From Ophiobolus disseminans (lineage: Eukaryota > Ascomycota > Dothideomycetes > Pleosporales > Phaeosphaeriaceae), in the NCBI GenBank assembly GCA_010093685.1, contig MU006218.1, forward strand, positions 593,766-657,765: a stretch of 64,000 nt of DNA, given 5' to 3'. Under the pieces are notes generated by a model, which was not told the DNA's origin, did not search any database, and saw nothing but the letters and a program-made list of their open reading frames with translations. Numbering within the stretch: position 1 is the first letter of the stretch; each line of letters opens with the position of its first letter. The position numbers and the translations under genes were made by a program. This document shows positions 22,485 through 35,403 of this stretch, in pieces.

Positions 22485-23316
22485 ATGGATGATGTGCAGA
22501 CTCCATTAGCCGCCATGGCAATAGACCAAGATGTCGATAAGGTCGGACAGGCCATGTATAGCTTCAACTTCAGCGACTTCCTACGCCGCGAGTATCGGTT
22601 TGGTCTTGATCCCAACCGGCCACCATGCAAGGCTTATATGCAAGGCCACTGTCCCTTGGGGAGTCGGTGTCCGGATAGACATCATGTGACATCGTCCTAC
22701 AACAAGTACGTTACCCGCCGGGCGAAGCTCAACAATGCTTCGTAAGCTCACATCTGTTGATAGTCTGGTCTGCAAGCATTGGCTGCGCGGCCTCTGCAAA
22801 AAGGGCGAGACTTGCGAGTTCTTGCACGAGTACAACCTACGACGAATGCCCGAATGTTCATACTACGCGCGCACTCAGACATGCTCCAATGGCGACGACT
22901 GTCTCTACCTACACATCGATCCCGAAGCCAAGCGCCCGGCATGCCCGCACTACGACCGAGGATTCTGCCCGCTTGGTCCTCACTGCGCGCTCAAGCACAA
23001 CAAGAAGGAGAAGCTGTGTTCTTTTTACCTCTGCGGCTTTTGTCCAGAGGGTAAGAACTGCAAATATGGCACACATGCGAAGTTCCCCACGGATCTTAAG
23101 AAGCCCGAGGTGCGTGTGGAGAAGAGCCCAGAAGAGCTCGAGGCAGCGCGGCTAGAGAGGGAACGCGAGATGATCAAGCGGGAAGAGGAGGACCGCGAGC
23201 GAGACGACAGGGGTGGTCATGGCGGTGGTCGAGGGTTCCGAGGCAATTGGGACCACAAGAAACGCGGAGGTAGAGGACGCGGACGTGGGCGTGGGCGCGG
23301 GCGTGGAGATTTCTGA
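22485..23316 (+). CDS. YTH1: mRNA 3'-end-processing zinc-finger protein Yth1 (CPSF30)
   Basis: Exons 22485-22705 and 22764-23316, with a 58-nt intron, give 257 residues. Yth1 is the CPSF30 subunit of the cleavage and polyadenylation factor and binds pre-mRNA near the poly(A) signal. Five CCCH fingers are readable: [77 protein letters not shown] and [20 protein letters not shown]. The intron separates fingers 1 and 2. The C terminus is an acidic/basic helix ([19 protein letters not shown]) and an RGG-type tail. The ATG at 22485 is chosen because it starts the conserved region and the upstream frame lacks ATG. Confidence 0.95.
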
Positions 23317-24947
23317 TGAGTCTCGTGGCCGCTAGTCAGCTTATAAGGCAAAGGCCTTGGAGGCTGATCATCTGTTCAGTCGCACAACTGGAAAGGCCTG
23401 TCATGCCGTGGAGGTGCCATTCTCAGAGGAGGACTGCACGAACGCGGTTCTACCACAATGCGGGATCTTCGGCCTCTGCGCTTGACGTCGGGTCTATGGC
23501 TGCTCTGCCGACCGATGGGCATCCAGTGGATAGTGCTGTTTCCATCGAGACGAGGAAGCCACTTGCTGCTCTACGGCATGTGACCAACAACTTATGCGGG
23601 GTCATCACGCCTCGATCCTTCCAAGGTCACACCATATGCACTCCTCGAATCATCCAAGCAGGCTATGCTCCTGTCACACAGCGTCCGCCACCTGCAACGT
23701 GGGTCAACGTGCTGTATTTGCTTTTCGTGTGGGGAAGGATCTTGATCGGTATGGCTCATGCACGACATGGTTGCACATGGAGATTTGGAAGCGCAATGGC
23801 GTGATGCCATGGCTACTTTCAGCGGAAATATACGCCAAAACAAACAGCCTCGATAAGCATCTCCAACACCCGATCTACTCCTGATATGGGCGAGGTGGTG
23901 CTTCCTTGCGCTGTCCTAAATTAGAACTGGAGGATGGAAACAATCCCATATCATGCTTTATCTGCACGTCTTCTCATCTCCCAAAAACTTCCTATTTCTT
24001 GCATGATACGTGATCCTTCGAAGACTTCATAACATTCGCATGAGTTTGATATGCGCCTCACGTATGTGCTTAGTTCCATCGCATATAACCGAGCTATAGC
24101 ATGAACGTGATAATGAAACGTAACTTGCCTATTTCCGGATTGTTCTTTCAGGAACAGGACAAGCGCAGCTTGAACTATCGTTTCAACTATGTATAGTGTT
24201 TATCCACTAGCGCGTTGATAGTAACATGTTCCTTGGATGAAGACTGAAGCACTACTATGCATGCATGCCTGAACTCTGGTACCCTAGTGAAATTAGCGCC
24301 GGTGTGACTTCCTTACGAAGCTACCGACCTTGAAACGAGATCGGCTACAACCCTATCGTAACCTCACACTTTCCTGCTCACGATTTTGCAATCGAAAGGA
24401 GCTGCTCTATCGCAACAGTGCGATGAGGCTTACGGGTGCTGACACCAATCCAATGGCGCGGCGTGTTTGTAGCCGCATTGCCAAGGTTCCAACGTCGAGC
24501 TGATGCACGATACTACTGAACGATGAAAAACGGCGCGGAGCACACAAAAAGAGTCAATAGGGAGAGTTTCGAACTCCTCGGTGGTTTAGGGGGAATCTAT
24601 AGATGGCTGGGCTATTAAAAACTTCGAATACCTGGGCGATCCAGATAGCATTTCGGCACGAACCATTCGATTGATCGGACACGGGTAGTTCGTGGTCCCT
24701 TCAAAACTTTTCAGACACTAATTTCTCCCGCGGTCTATCCTGCTGACATCATAACGCACGATACGTGTAGCACCAGTCGGATCGACCGATTTCCCAACCG
24801 CCAGGTGCCGGAAGAACGAACATCACCACGTTGATCTTCCCGCCAAAGGTCCCCACCTAAGGAGCACGACTAGATGTATGCGATATTAAGCACACCCAAA
24901 AGCGGAAATATAACGTCATATAATCGAATGGTCTTGCGCTCGCTTCT
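23317..24947. other. Non-coding region 3' of YTH1
   Basis: I see no intact gene. Short frames just after YTH1 (to about 23880) probably belong to its 3' UTR or flank. The rest has scattered stops in all frames and no recognisable repeat or tRNA. Confidence 0.45.
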
Positions 24948-25321
24948 CTAGCCAAGCAATCTTCCTGCTAACTTCACATTTAGCTCAACCTCCATTAGCC
25001 TTCCCTCTCGCAGCTCGAGAAGCATGTGTACTGCACAGAGCGTGGTGCGAACATCTAGGGATACACTTGATATCCAGAAACTCAAGGGCCTCAAGGGATT
25101 CATAGGAGGTGCGTAAAGCAATCGAATTGTGCTGGAACGAAGGCGTACTAGTTGTGCATCCCACCAGAACCGCTTAGCGAAGGCAAAGAAGGCAAACCCG
25201 ATGCATACGAGTACACTAACCGCTTCCCATGTGTCACCGATCAATGCGTCTGAGGAGACGGCAACTTGCGACACGGTTGAAAAGATGTACGCCGCTTCGC
25301 ATGCACGCCCAGGTAGAAGCG
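24948..25321 (-). pseudogene. Possible remnant of a membrane protein
   Basis: A reading frame open from about 25321 down to 24948 has coding-like composition and one clear hydrophobic segment (WEAVSVLVCIGFAFFAFAKR), then FWWDAQLVRLRSSTIRLLY. It has no ATG start, and a stop closes the upstream frame. It may be the last exon of a larger gene that has decayed between here and about 28.2 kb. I cannot name the family. Confidence 0.2.
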
Positions 25322-28300
25322 TCTAGTAGCTATCACGATACCCGGCACAGCCTCTTGCCCTGCGCGGGAGCGTAGCGAGATTCCTTTACAATGGTCCTCT
25401 TCTCCCAAAAAGATCACATTCGGGCTCGAGCCAGCAATTCCGCGACGGTCCGGGCGGCAGGAAACTTCCGCAACTCCCAAATCTGGGGCCGCTTCCACCT
25501 CCTGAACATTTGCACAGCGCAGCACCTGTCGTTGTTGCCCGCATGGAGATTCTCGCGCGGCACAAGGCACTGCGAGCAGTCCTGGTAAACTTTATTCATA
25601 ACCGGTGAGCGAAAAGGGCAGGAACTGCAAAGTGTGCCCTTTGAGGCGTCGTAGCTCGTAATGGCGTCCTGTTCCTGACGTTGGCTGGCGGCTTGGTCTT
25701 CCCGGTCTCTCGGATTTTAGGGCTCAGCCGAATTTGAAACGACCCTGCAGGTCAACGGATTTTCGGGTCTCTCGTCTCGAGCGTTCAGAGTCAACGGTTC
25801 GGACACGTCAATCTTAGACGTAGAGTTCCTGGTGTGGTGGCTGCTGGTTTGAAAACCTCGCTTGGTGGGCGTGTCTTATCATAACCTTGGAAAAGTATCG
25901 GGCGCGATTCGCTTCGCTGTGGAGAAGCGTCCGTCTGATCTAGAGACGAGGGCCCTTTCTGTGCAACGCGACACCTAGCTATAATTGGTAGCTCTAGCGG
26001 TGTGGGTGATTGGACTGCGTCTCCCGCTTTTGCGCATGGCATTGTTTGTCTTGTAACGGCGCCGCCATGTCCCAAGGCTAACGTGCTTACGAGGTCCTCC
26101 AAATTATGGCTGGCAACTGTGCACACATTGAGTCTGTTGTCATGGCATTCTTTCGAGACCATCTCTCCATCATGTCTCCTCCTCTTGTTCAATATGCTCT
26201 TTGACGCCATCGCTAGGCAATTGGGTGGACCAGCCATCATCTAAGCATTAGACCACCAAACTGCCGTCATGAGGCGCGACACCAAGGAATGGCAAAGAAT
26301 GGCGCGTCACGTTCGACACGAAAGCATGAACTTTGCTGGCAGCTAAAGATATATCTAGACAAACGACGAACGCGGATGTTCAGACTACGACATCGTCCAA
26401 ACCTACTTCCGCCATAGTAGGCGCGGAGACGTTGCATCCGCACGCCCGACTGCGCCGTTGCTCCCCCTTGCCGCCCGCGAACCGAAGCGCGTTTCCCTCC
26501 ATCCTTTCGGGACTTTACCAAGCGGGGTATGCAATCCGGTCCCACGCATAACTGCCACAACGCGCGCTACCACGATCCAGTGGTCTGGGAACTGTCCGCC
26601 GCGTGCGTCTCGATCGCCAGAGCTTAAACTCACGACTCTTGGTGAACGGTCATACAACATTGGCATATTTCTCAATGGCGGGATGGGGGTCGCAAGCGAA
26701 ACTAGAGCAGCACGGAGTGTTGATTTGGCTTTCATCTCACTGGCGTCGCCGTCCGAAGGTTGCTCAAGTAATGCGCAGCAATTCGATGGAATGTCCAAAG
26801 AGCATGACCACTGGCCTACGCACGGCAGAAAGTACATCAGGACTCTGAACATGGTCGTTATGGTGTAAAGCAGTTGGCAGAAGCTCTTTTGAAACCCAGA
26901 TCACGCGTGCTACTCTGACAAGGCCCAAACTGCCCGATTGCAGATGGCCCAGACAGTGGGGAGAGATGGAAGAGCAAAATCCTGCGCAATCATCTCACGA
27001 CGTGGATTCCGAATGATTCTGCACAACGATGCTAGTAGGTAGATGCGTTGCCGCTGTTGTGGGTGACAGCAGTGCTTGGAATCGATACGCCCACAAGAAT
27101 TCTAGCTCTTTCTAGTACGCATCGTGACACCCATTTGGTGAATGTAGACATCAGCTTCTGTTTTGATCCATGCGCAGGCCCTCAGCGCTATGAAGTTGGC
27201 GACCCTAAATATCATCTCCACCATCGTCACTGCCAACGTGTTGGTCTATCAGCCACTAACATTGATTTAAAATGAGCCGCGTCGTAGCTCAAGCTAACGA
27301 GATTGCTTGGTAAGGGGCTTCTATGGCTCGGATCGAAGTCTCAAGAGGCCACCAAATGGTCCGCGTAGGCACTCGATGGCTTGGCGACTCCAACGCGGTA
27401 CATGCCGCTGGGCTATTCAACAAAGCAAACGACGCGGCGTAAAGCAATCTCATGATTCTTTCCAGGTGCTCTTGCCCGATAGCCACCGTCCGCCGCTGTA
27501 GGACATATTGATCATCCACGACTTTTAGTTTTCGGTGATCTCCAAATATTGGGAAGGCTGCGAAAGCTTCATTTGAGCAAGCCCAAATGCCTTCGGCGTC
27601 CAGAAATAAGACTAAAGATATGTCAATCAACTGCGTCGACCTTGTTTCCGGTTGACTGTGACTCATTTCTACGAGTCTGTGGTCTGAGTGTAGCGAGACT
27701 TGGGCGGCGTAGCCGGTGAAAGTGGACATGGTATCGCATGCTTTCGGCATCTCGGGAGGCGGTGTGATCCTGATGCAAATCTTTCCACAACGGCAGGATT
27801 CGTCGTGGCCCACTCACAGTCTCCTAGACAACTTCCGGCTTCCTGCAGCTGCATAGCCTGTACGTTTGACCAAGTAGCTCAGCGTCTTTAGATGACCGGG
27901 TCCAGAGCCATCCCTTACGAGTCGTTGCGCTGCACATTATCGGAGTTCTCGTGAAGCGGTGAGTTGCTGTTAGTGATGTGTCGTTTCAGAAACGTTTGTC
28001 CCCAAGGGGTGCAAGGGTCAGCCAACGTTACGGTCAGTCCTGCGAAGCACGGATGCCGCTCATTCCCCATGACACGGGTTTGGTCAACGCCGTAGCCTGT
28101 AAAGGCAGCGGCTTGTAGATCAAGGCTGAGGCTCAAAATTATGAGTGCGGGAAAGCGGCCTGCCTCTCGCGCCTTGGTCGTAAGTCTCAATGGTCTTCCG
28201 CTCGTCTTCTCAACTTTTATGGCCATTGTTTGCCTCCACGTTTATTCGCAGTTAATATACCTCATGTCTTGATACCGGTAACAGTAGGGTTCATCGGAGT

Positions 28301-30350
28301 TGCTGTTCGAAATGGATCTCGTTCTCTATCGAATCGATTGACGATATAGTGCGATACTACTGAGTGTATAGTTATGCCCACGAAGTGTTCATTGCGGGAT
28401 CTTCTCTCAGATATAGTACCGACTAACCAACCCTCCAAATGAGGCAGGTTGCATCCAGAATGTCTACATCGTAGTGTCGCATCATACCCTCGCTTCAGTT
28501 CCCCAACCAAACCACACTGAGCTCATCCTTGTCTCTGATTGACCCGCCATATGTGCGCAATGCACTCGACGATGCCACATACCCACAATCTCTCCACTCA
28601 CACAACTCACACTAGCACCCAACAACTCTCTTGTCGCGTACGGGCCGGTCCGTCAACAACGGTTGAAATCCTGAATGCTTATCCCTCCCACGCCATATCT
28701 GCGCATAATACAACAAAGCCGACGCTAGTTCGTGGTACAACCTGTAGTAAAGCCCTTCCTGTTACTCACTACGACATTTTGGAATCTACTTTGCCCCTTG
28801 TTGTCACCAAGCTCGGGACGTTGATAAAGCCAAAGAAAGCAGATGGCTGGAAAGCTGCGCGCCATCATAGCTTCTTGCTCAACGGTGCTTTCTCAGAGTG
28901 TAGGCAATGGCAGGAAACATTTTGTTCAGCTCCAGTGACTGAGAAAACCATTATGTAGTACAGGGAGATTTAACGATGTTGACGATTGGAAATATTGGTG
29001 GAGTAAATATTGGTGAATGGCTTCTACAGCGTGAGTAGCTACCCAATCATTCCATCGTCTCTGAGTGCACCTTCTTCCGCGGCTACAAGCACCCTTTTGA
29101 GTCTGGCTGAATCATGCCAATTTACTGTTCCCTGACTTTCCTAGCCAACCGGCAGTTGAACTCTCTTCAGAGTGTTAGCGTCCGCGTGTGAGGGCAAGGT
29201 CGCCGAGGAGGCATACATTGGAGCATCAGGGTGAGTTCACCCCAGATTGGCTTCCTTGACTGTTTGACGCCCCAGAGACCGGTTGATCGACTGGCGCGGC
29301 GGTGTTCGTTGATGCGGGGTTCGCGCCAGGCAGAGCGCTGTTGCTTAGTGTAGCAGTATTGCCCGTGTTGACGGCGGGCTTTACCGTGGGAACGCGTTCG
29401 TATTTGAGACCTGTAGTTTATCAGCAGGTGTGGGGAAGTCGCCTGGAATGGAAACGCCTTACGGCGAGCCGATAGAGAAGAGGTGGAGATTCTGATAATT
29501 CGAGACATCCTGATATTGCGGGTAGTGATTTTTCTAGACGCCGTGTAGCAATATATTTCAAACGTTGTGCAAAACTCTTCAGGAAGAGTTTTCAAGTGTC
29601 TGTGATATTATGCGGAATCATTGTGGGCGTCCTTTAAGGCTTTCTTGCTACCCCGGCTATGGTGGCTGCATCCAAGCTAGTAGCCGGGAAGCAGTGACAG
29701 GCGCGTAGCCCTGTAACAGAGTAGACTGCGAGTCAGTCAATCGGTGCATGCATGTCCATGAGTTAGCGTGATGAATGACCGGTGTACTGTCTGCGGCGTT
29801 TCGTAATCGATGATAGGTCTGCCCATCGAGATGCGAGCCCAGGTTCAAGAGAAACCGCCCGTGGTGGCGCTCACCTCCTCTATGCACGGTTATTAGTGCT
29901 CCGTGAATTATGAAAGCACTAGTAACAACACAAATAGTTGGTGTGCATGGGCAAAGTACAGTTGACGGCCGCACTGCCGCAGTACCGACACCACAAACGA
30001 CAATATACGGCGCATATTTCGCTTGACAGACTAGATGAAGGTCCGATGCTATTATGTGCCCCTTAGATACGTATGGATGCGGAGACTGATGAGACGTGTA
30101 GGTAAGAAATTGAAGAATGTGGATTAACCTTGAAACACTCTGCCCACACGTGTAGTTGGGGCATTGAATCGTAATGAGCTCATCAAAATCAATTGCGGGA
30201 TTGTGATGAAAGGACAAGATAGTAACGATGACTATGAGAGCTCTGCACTATATGTACCAAATGTGGTTAAAAGTGCGCGCACGGGCGCACTGGGAGGAAA
30301 GTCAACCAGCCGGCTGCCTGATCTCCCTCCAAAACGCCACCCTTTTCGAC
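25322..30350. other. Gene-poor interval
   Basis: About 5 kb without a supportable gene. Several minus-strand frames of 100-190 codons (27289-27813, 27915-28226, 29657-30217) have weak coding character but lack proper starts, splice sites that join them, or known motifs. LIILSLSLDLQAAAF near 28130 could be a degraded membrane helix. This may be a relic region, a lineage-specific long non-coding region, or hold genes too diverged to recognise. Confidence 0.4.
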
Positions 30351-31333
30351 TCAACGGCAAGCGCAGTCTGCACTCATCGAACTCACAAACACCACTGCGA
30401 CTGCAAAATAGGCAGCCGTGGCCGTGAAGATCTCCGCACGCCCGACTTTGCCACCCAGCAGCTTCACCAACAGAGCGAACAATGTACCGAAGACACCCAC
30501 TATTGCGACGCGTACTCTCAGGGACCCAAGCCAAGTCAGGGCCAGAACGGATGATGTGAGCAGTGCAGAAGCTATCAAGCACGTGATAGTGTCCATCACG
30601 CTCACGATGCTGTCGAATCGCACATCGATCTTAAAGTCGGCTTTTGCGGGCCGCTTGGAAGGCCGGAAAGGCCAAAACCGTCGCAACCTGCAGAATATGT
30701 GCTTTTCGATCCACTTGCCATAGCGTATGTATCTCATGGTGAGGAAGTCTGTCCTCGGTAGGCTTGTCCAGGCGCAGGTGTCTCCTTCCCCTGCTAGATC
30801 TGTGTAGGTTTCTGCGTCCTCCCCAGTCGGCACGAACTCATCTCTGTCAAAGATGTCTTTGTCAAAGATGTTCTTGTAGGTGGGAAGCTTGAACTCTTCC
30901 GACAATTGCTTCGTGTGAAAAGAATCCTGACTGGGAAGGTTCATAATCTGCTCACTCATACACAGCGCACGACCTAACGCTTATCAGCTTGGGAAGGCTC
31001 GATCGGACAAGTCGACTTCTCACCGTATCGCTCCAACCCTGCGTCGTACTTGTCCCACGCGTCATACAAGCTTTGATTGGCTTCTTTCGGACATTTCTGC
31101 TTGACAATTCTCAGAGGGCAGTCCAAGATGGAAGTCTCTCCCAAGTCTGCCGATCGGTTTATGATCTCCCGGTTCACATCCTCTAGAAGATCCAGAAATA
31201 CAACTGTTTCGTCGTGCAGCCTCTTGGCCCAATACGATCCGAAGCGCCGGAACAGCCCGAGTTCAGGGTAGATAGCAATATTCTGATACAACGCGCCGTA
31301 TTTGTGTGGACCGGGAGGCACCGCAGTGGACAT
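30351..31333 (-). CDS. DUF6594 membrane protein
   Basis: Exons 31333-31024 and 30973-30351, with a 50-nt GTGAGA...TTAG intron, give 310 residues. The N terminus (YPELGLFRRFGSYWAKRLHD, then FLDLLEDVNREI) and the joined motif ERYGRALCMSEQIMNLPSQ are typical of the fungal DUF6594 family. Three C-terminal hydrophobic segments follow: VSVMDTITCLIASALLTSSV, VAIVGVFGTLFALLVKLLGG and IFTATAAYFAVAVVFVSS. That gives a soluble N-terminal half and a three-helix membrane anchor. The function of the family is unknown. The ATG at 31333 is the only good start. Confidence 0.88.
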
Positions 31334-32748
31334 GTTGAGGCGAGGTTGCCGAGGCTGTTCGCTGCTAAAGCCTGTTGGCCTCTATGGGTAATCCGGAAAT
31401 AACAATGAAGTGCACGGCAAGAAAGACGAAAGGTCAATGAAGAGATGGGATCATGCTCAGGAAAGCCAGGAGAGAGAAGTGTCGCCTATACATATATTGA
31501 AAAGAACGACAGGCTCCCGCTTCGAGCCGCCCGTGCTCTCAAACTGCACCAGCCGCGCCAGAGGGCTGAGACAGCTCCTCAAAACAGCTCTTCATGTCAC
31601 AACAAGAAACGAGACCTAGGGAAGGATGTCGAAGGTCATTTCAGAGACGGCCGCATTGTCATGCACGTCCAGCGCTTACCTATGGGCCTCGAATCAGACA
31701 ACACCGCAACCACGATCTGTTCGACCATCTTGTCACCCGTACAATGAACTCTACTCTGATGGGGATAATTATGCATCTATTTTCATATCAACTCGCCGTC
31801 AGAAGTTTGGATGGTGAAGCAGTAGTGACAATACGACTGTGTGGTCTCTCCTAGCAGCGACAGCAACTCAGCATGAGCATCAGCATCAGGATCGAAGACG
31901 TCAAGCCCTCCACTGCGTAGCTGTGTTGCCTTCTGGTCATTCAGGCAAGATAGCGGTAAAGGGGTCGATTTTGGAAAAGGAATGAATGAGGTCCAATTGC
32001 CACCCTCCCGGCCCCAGCATTACCACTCGGTCTACGCCAGATGCCGTGCGGACCGTTACCGGTGGTCGCACTGCACCTGAGCGGTCGCCTCAGCCTTGCG
32101 CCGGTTTCTATATCATTGCTGATGGTGTGGAGCACAGAAGCATGATTAGCTGCAGATTCGAGCCCCCCGACGGATTCCAAGGCCGCGAAGCGAGGAATCG
32201 CAGGATTGCGAACTCGAATACCGGGCGGACAACCATCAAGCGCGCGTCTCCACGTAGACATCATCTGACATACATGATCGATCCAATAATCGTTTCATGG
32301 TGTTTTGGAACGATCGAGGCTGCAACGGGATGTGAATAGTCGCGGCGCTCGAGAGCCAGCGCAGCACACACCTAGGGAGACGGTCTTCCACGAGAGGACA
32401 CTTCAGGTCGGCGGCAATGATTCTGGTGCATGGAAGTTGCAAGCAAAAGCTCCTGGAACACCTAGGTGAGATTTAAAGACACTCAGGGATGCTGCATATC
32501 CAGACTGGCTGAGGGTGGAGAGCGTTGCATCCTCCCCAAACGTCCTGGCCCCAAGCCCCATTGAGGCTCAACCACCACGACCCACTACGGGACAACATTC
32601 ATCGCAGTCGAGTCCTTTGGACGTTAAACGTCCGGTACAGTATCAGTTCATGCAGCGTATCCGTAAATCAGCAGCAATATTTAGCTCTATCAATTTCCCG
32701 TTGAAAACATTGTGAGGAAGAGGTGCATGACTCCTATCTAAAGTCTGG
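31334..32748. other. Intergenic region between DUF6594 and HET genes
   Basis: There is no supported gene in 1.4 kb. Short overlapping frames on both strands are without family signatures. The left side should contain the DUF6594 promoter, the right side the HET gene 3' end. Confidence 0.45.
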
Positions 32749-35214
32749 TCAAATTATCTCAATCGCCTCGATCTCGACACCCTCCTTGGCGTTGAAAACT
32801 TCGCCTGCCATCAGTCCGTGAACATAACTCTCACCTTCCAGTGTATACTGCTTGCTTTCTCCTCCTACGGGCCGAAGCAAGAATGGCGTGCAGCCGCCAA
32901 GCAAAATGCAAATTCTATCACCCTCTCGCGCGTTCCAAGGCGCCAGTCCGATGTGGCCCTTTGCTGAGATGAACATGGCCCGGTGAGCACATGCCCGGAT
33001 CAAGCGCGCCCGAAAATCTCGATAACGCTGTAGCAACTCATGCCCTTCGAAATTCTCCTTCGAAATCCCATTCCAAAACCCATTCAAAGCAGACCAGGCT
33101 ATGCGAAACCCATACCAAAAAGACCAGGTCATGCGCGAGAAGGTATTGGACGGGGCCTCTTCGCCATCGTTGATGCAAATGGCCGAGAGATGGTCAAGTA
33201 GGTCGGCCATTGCGTTTCTCTCAGACAGTCCACCACGCCGGCCTTGTTTCGACTTCTCTACATCGGCAATGGTCGGACCCCATAAAGGCGTTGCAGATCC
33301 TACTTTCGCTACGTCAATTAGGTCGGGCCTGTTGCGCCAGGCCTCGTAAAAGAGCCACGTGTTTTCGGGAGCAGCGCCGTCTCCCGCGTAAGCCGCAATT
33401 TGCATTCGCCAGAAGTCTGTAGTCGAGACGGTAGTTTTGTCAGTGCTAACAATCATTTTTTCCCAATTCTCGAGCGCTTCGATGCTATATCTAGAAAGCG
33501 GTTCGAGAGCCGTCTCCGGGTGCCATGTGTCTCCGAGTTCATCTATGGTATCATAGACGACGCCTCGCACTACCAGTACTCTCGCATTTCCTTGTGCATG
33601 TTCCAAAGACTGAGCCGTTTTCTGGTTCTTGCCTGATGCCCAGAAGCTGGGGTTGTCGTCTAAGCAGTCTGACAGCAGATCAGGATCGTAATCACTATAC
33701 TGGTTCCAGTTTGGCACCCACGTAGGCAAAGATGATGGTTCGTTGGCAGCTGGAACAGATGATGAATGCGACGCGGGCTTGTACTCGAAGTTGAGTCTGC
33801 CCGTATTGTCCCAGGTTTTGGCCCAGCCTGGCGGCACTCTTGTGCGCTCATCTTCAGTCATTGGACGTGTGGGAGCAGCGTCCTTTCCAGGATACACTTT
33901 ATGCGAGTTCTCTGTGTTGTGGTCGATATAAACACTCTCTCCATTCCATAACTGGTCCCATGAAAGGGAAGTGGGCTCCACACTCTTTCGCTCCCAACCA
34001 TTGGGTAATATAACCCATCCTGGTCGGGGCGTCGCCTTTGGGCCATGCGTAACTTGGCCTTTGGTGTTTACGAAGCGGCCTTGATCGAAACGACTGTACA
34101 CATCATCGTTACGTCTTCGAGTAGGACCTTGTGTGGGAAGTGCTCTTGCGCAATTCAGAATGTTAAGATTGCCATGAGCCCTCATCATGGCTCGCGCAGC
34201 TTCGATGTAGACTTGAGACGTTGAAATGCTGTAGTCGACTGTGAAGATGGCTTTATCATCTACCTTGATCAAGTTCATGAACGCATAGACTCGATCTCGC
34301 GCGTTTGTGCAACTCAAATGGCGGTTAGAAAACAACAACTTGTATATACTTGGTAAAGTGGCAGCCTCTTTGGCACTTCGCAGGCTGTCGAGCAACAGGA
34401 ACACATTTATGGATGTACCATAATGTCTCAGCCCCAATGTGCCGTTATGAACAAGGACTTTACGATGTCCCTCAAAGCCGGTAGAATCGTCTTTTTCTTA
34501 CTTTCTCAGGCGCGATTGGACAGTCCTCCACAGAACCTCGTCAGAACCGCATACGACAGTAATCTTATTCGCCAACACTACCTCTTGTTGAATCCAGCAT
34601 CGCGAAAAGTATGGTCGATCCAAAAGCCGACTCACCTCACCCATCCATATCTCGTCCTCCAACCGTCTTACATCACCGATCGAGGCTCTCATACCTTGCA
34701 ATTCACCAGTAGCATGACCAACTAAACCATTCTCTCTCAGCCTTACATCTGGATACGGGTTATGTCTGAAGCCGAACGAGCCGTGGTTCAGGCACTGCAT
34801 GGCGACATTGTTTACATCACCCGGTTCACCGAGCCACACGACGACTTGTTGTGCGCGCTCGTATATCTCGCCCATGCGGGAGACTTGCACGCTCTTCTCG
34901 GCCCGGTCGCGCTGGTTGATGCAGAGCGCGTCAATCCAGAGCGTGCGGATATCGTTCGTACGTCTCAGTCTTCGCAAAGCTGCTTCGAGGTTCTCTTGAG
35001 CTTCAAAATCACAATCATTGAGTGAGATGACTTTTTGGGGCTCTGGGTGACCCCATGTATACGAGAGCGCCTCGAAACTAAGACCGTCATCCAAAGTGAC
35101 GACTCGTAGGGAACATTGTATTGGTGCCTTGCTGTCGTGTGATGGTTCGAGATCCACGACGCGTATTGCTTCGGTAGGTACAGCAAGAGGTTGATATAGT
35201 AGGAGCTCCATCAT
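32749..35214 (-). CDS. HET-domain protein with WW-like insert
   Basis: Modelled as exons 35214-34502 and 34426-32749 with a 75-nt intron, giving 796 residues. HET signatures are FEALSYTWG, ALRRLRRTNDIRTLWIDALC, INQRD, QVSRMGEIYERAQQVVVWLG, RPYFSRCWIQQEV and RDRVYAFMNL. The LPTWVPNW motif that normally follows is delayed by about 130 residues. The inserted stretch holds two WW-like motifs: LPNGWERK...GESVYIDHNT (about residues 378-418) and VPPGWAKTWDNTGRLNFEY (about 435-456). Both have the first Trp; the second Trp is missing. The C terminus RAMFISAKGHIGLAP...GDRICILLGG is the standard HET ending. Without the intron, an in-frame TAA at 34498-34500 would end the protein after the HET core. HET proteins trigger incompatibility cell death. 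Confidence 0.85.
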
Positions 35215-35403
35215 GCAGGCGCAAGCGGAGCATTGGTGAGGTTGTTAATGCATAATCGATAGGAAAGATCTGGAATTTGAGAGTTCATGCCGAGGCGCGC
35301 TACAGTACAGTAGTGTTCTACAGTATCGATAAGCACGGCCCAAAAACTTTCCCAAAGTCCTGCGCTCGACCCACACCTCAACACTCCCCAAAAAATTTCA
35401 AAA

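Noticed and set aside
24541..24620. Possible tRNA: GAGTTCGAAACTC on the minus strand resembles a T-arm
   Set aside because: The five-base T stem does not pair fully, and no matching acceptor stem or D-arm could be found at the right distance.
28539..28958. 139-codon plus-strand frame
   Set aside because: It begins with a non-ATG codon, is His/Thr-rich at the start from simple sequence, and has no family signature or splice context.
29657..30217. 186-codon minus-strand frame
   Set aside because: It lacks an ATG in its first three quarters and shows no domain. It is likely a chance open frame in the gene-poor interval.
32101..32200. GGCTCGAATCTGC on the minus strand as a tRNA B box
   Set aside because: No acceptor stem, anticodon arm or A box lies upstream, so this is a chance match.
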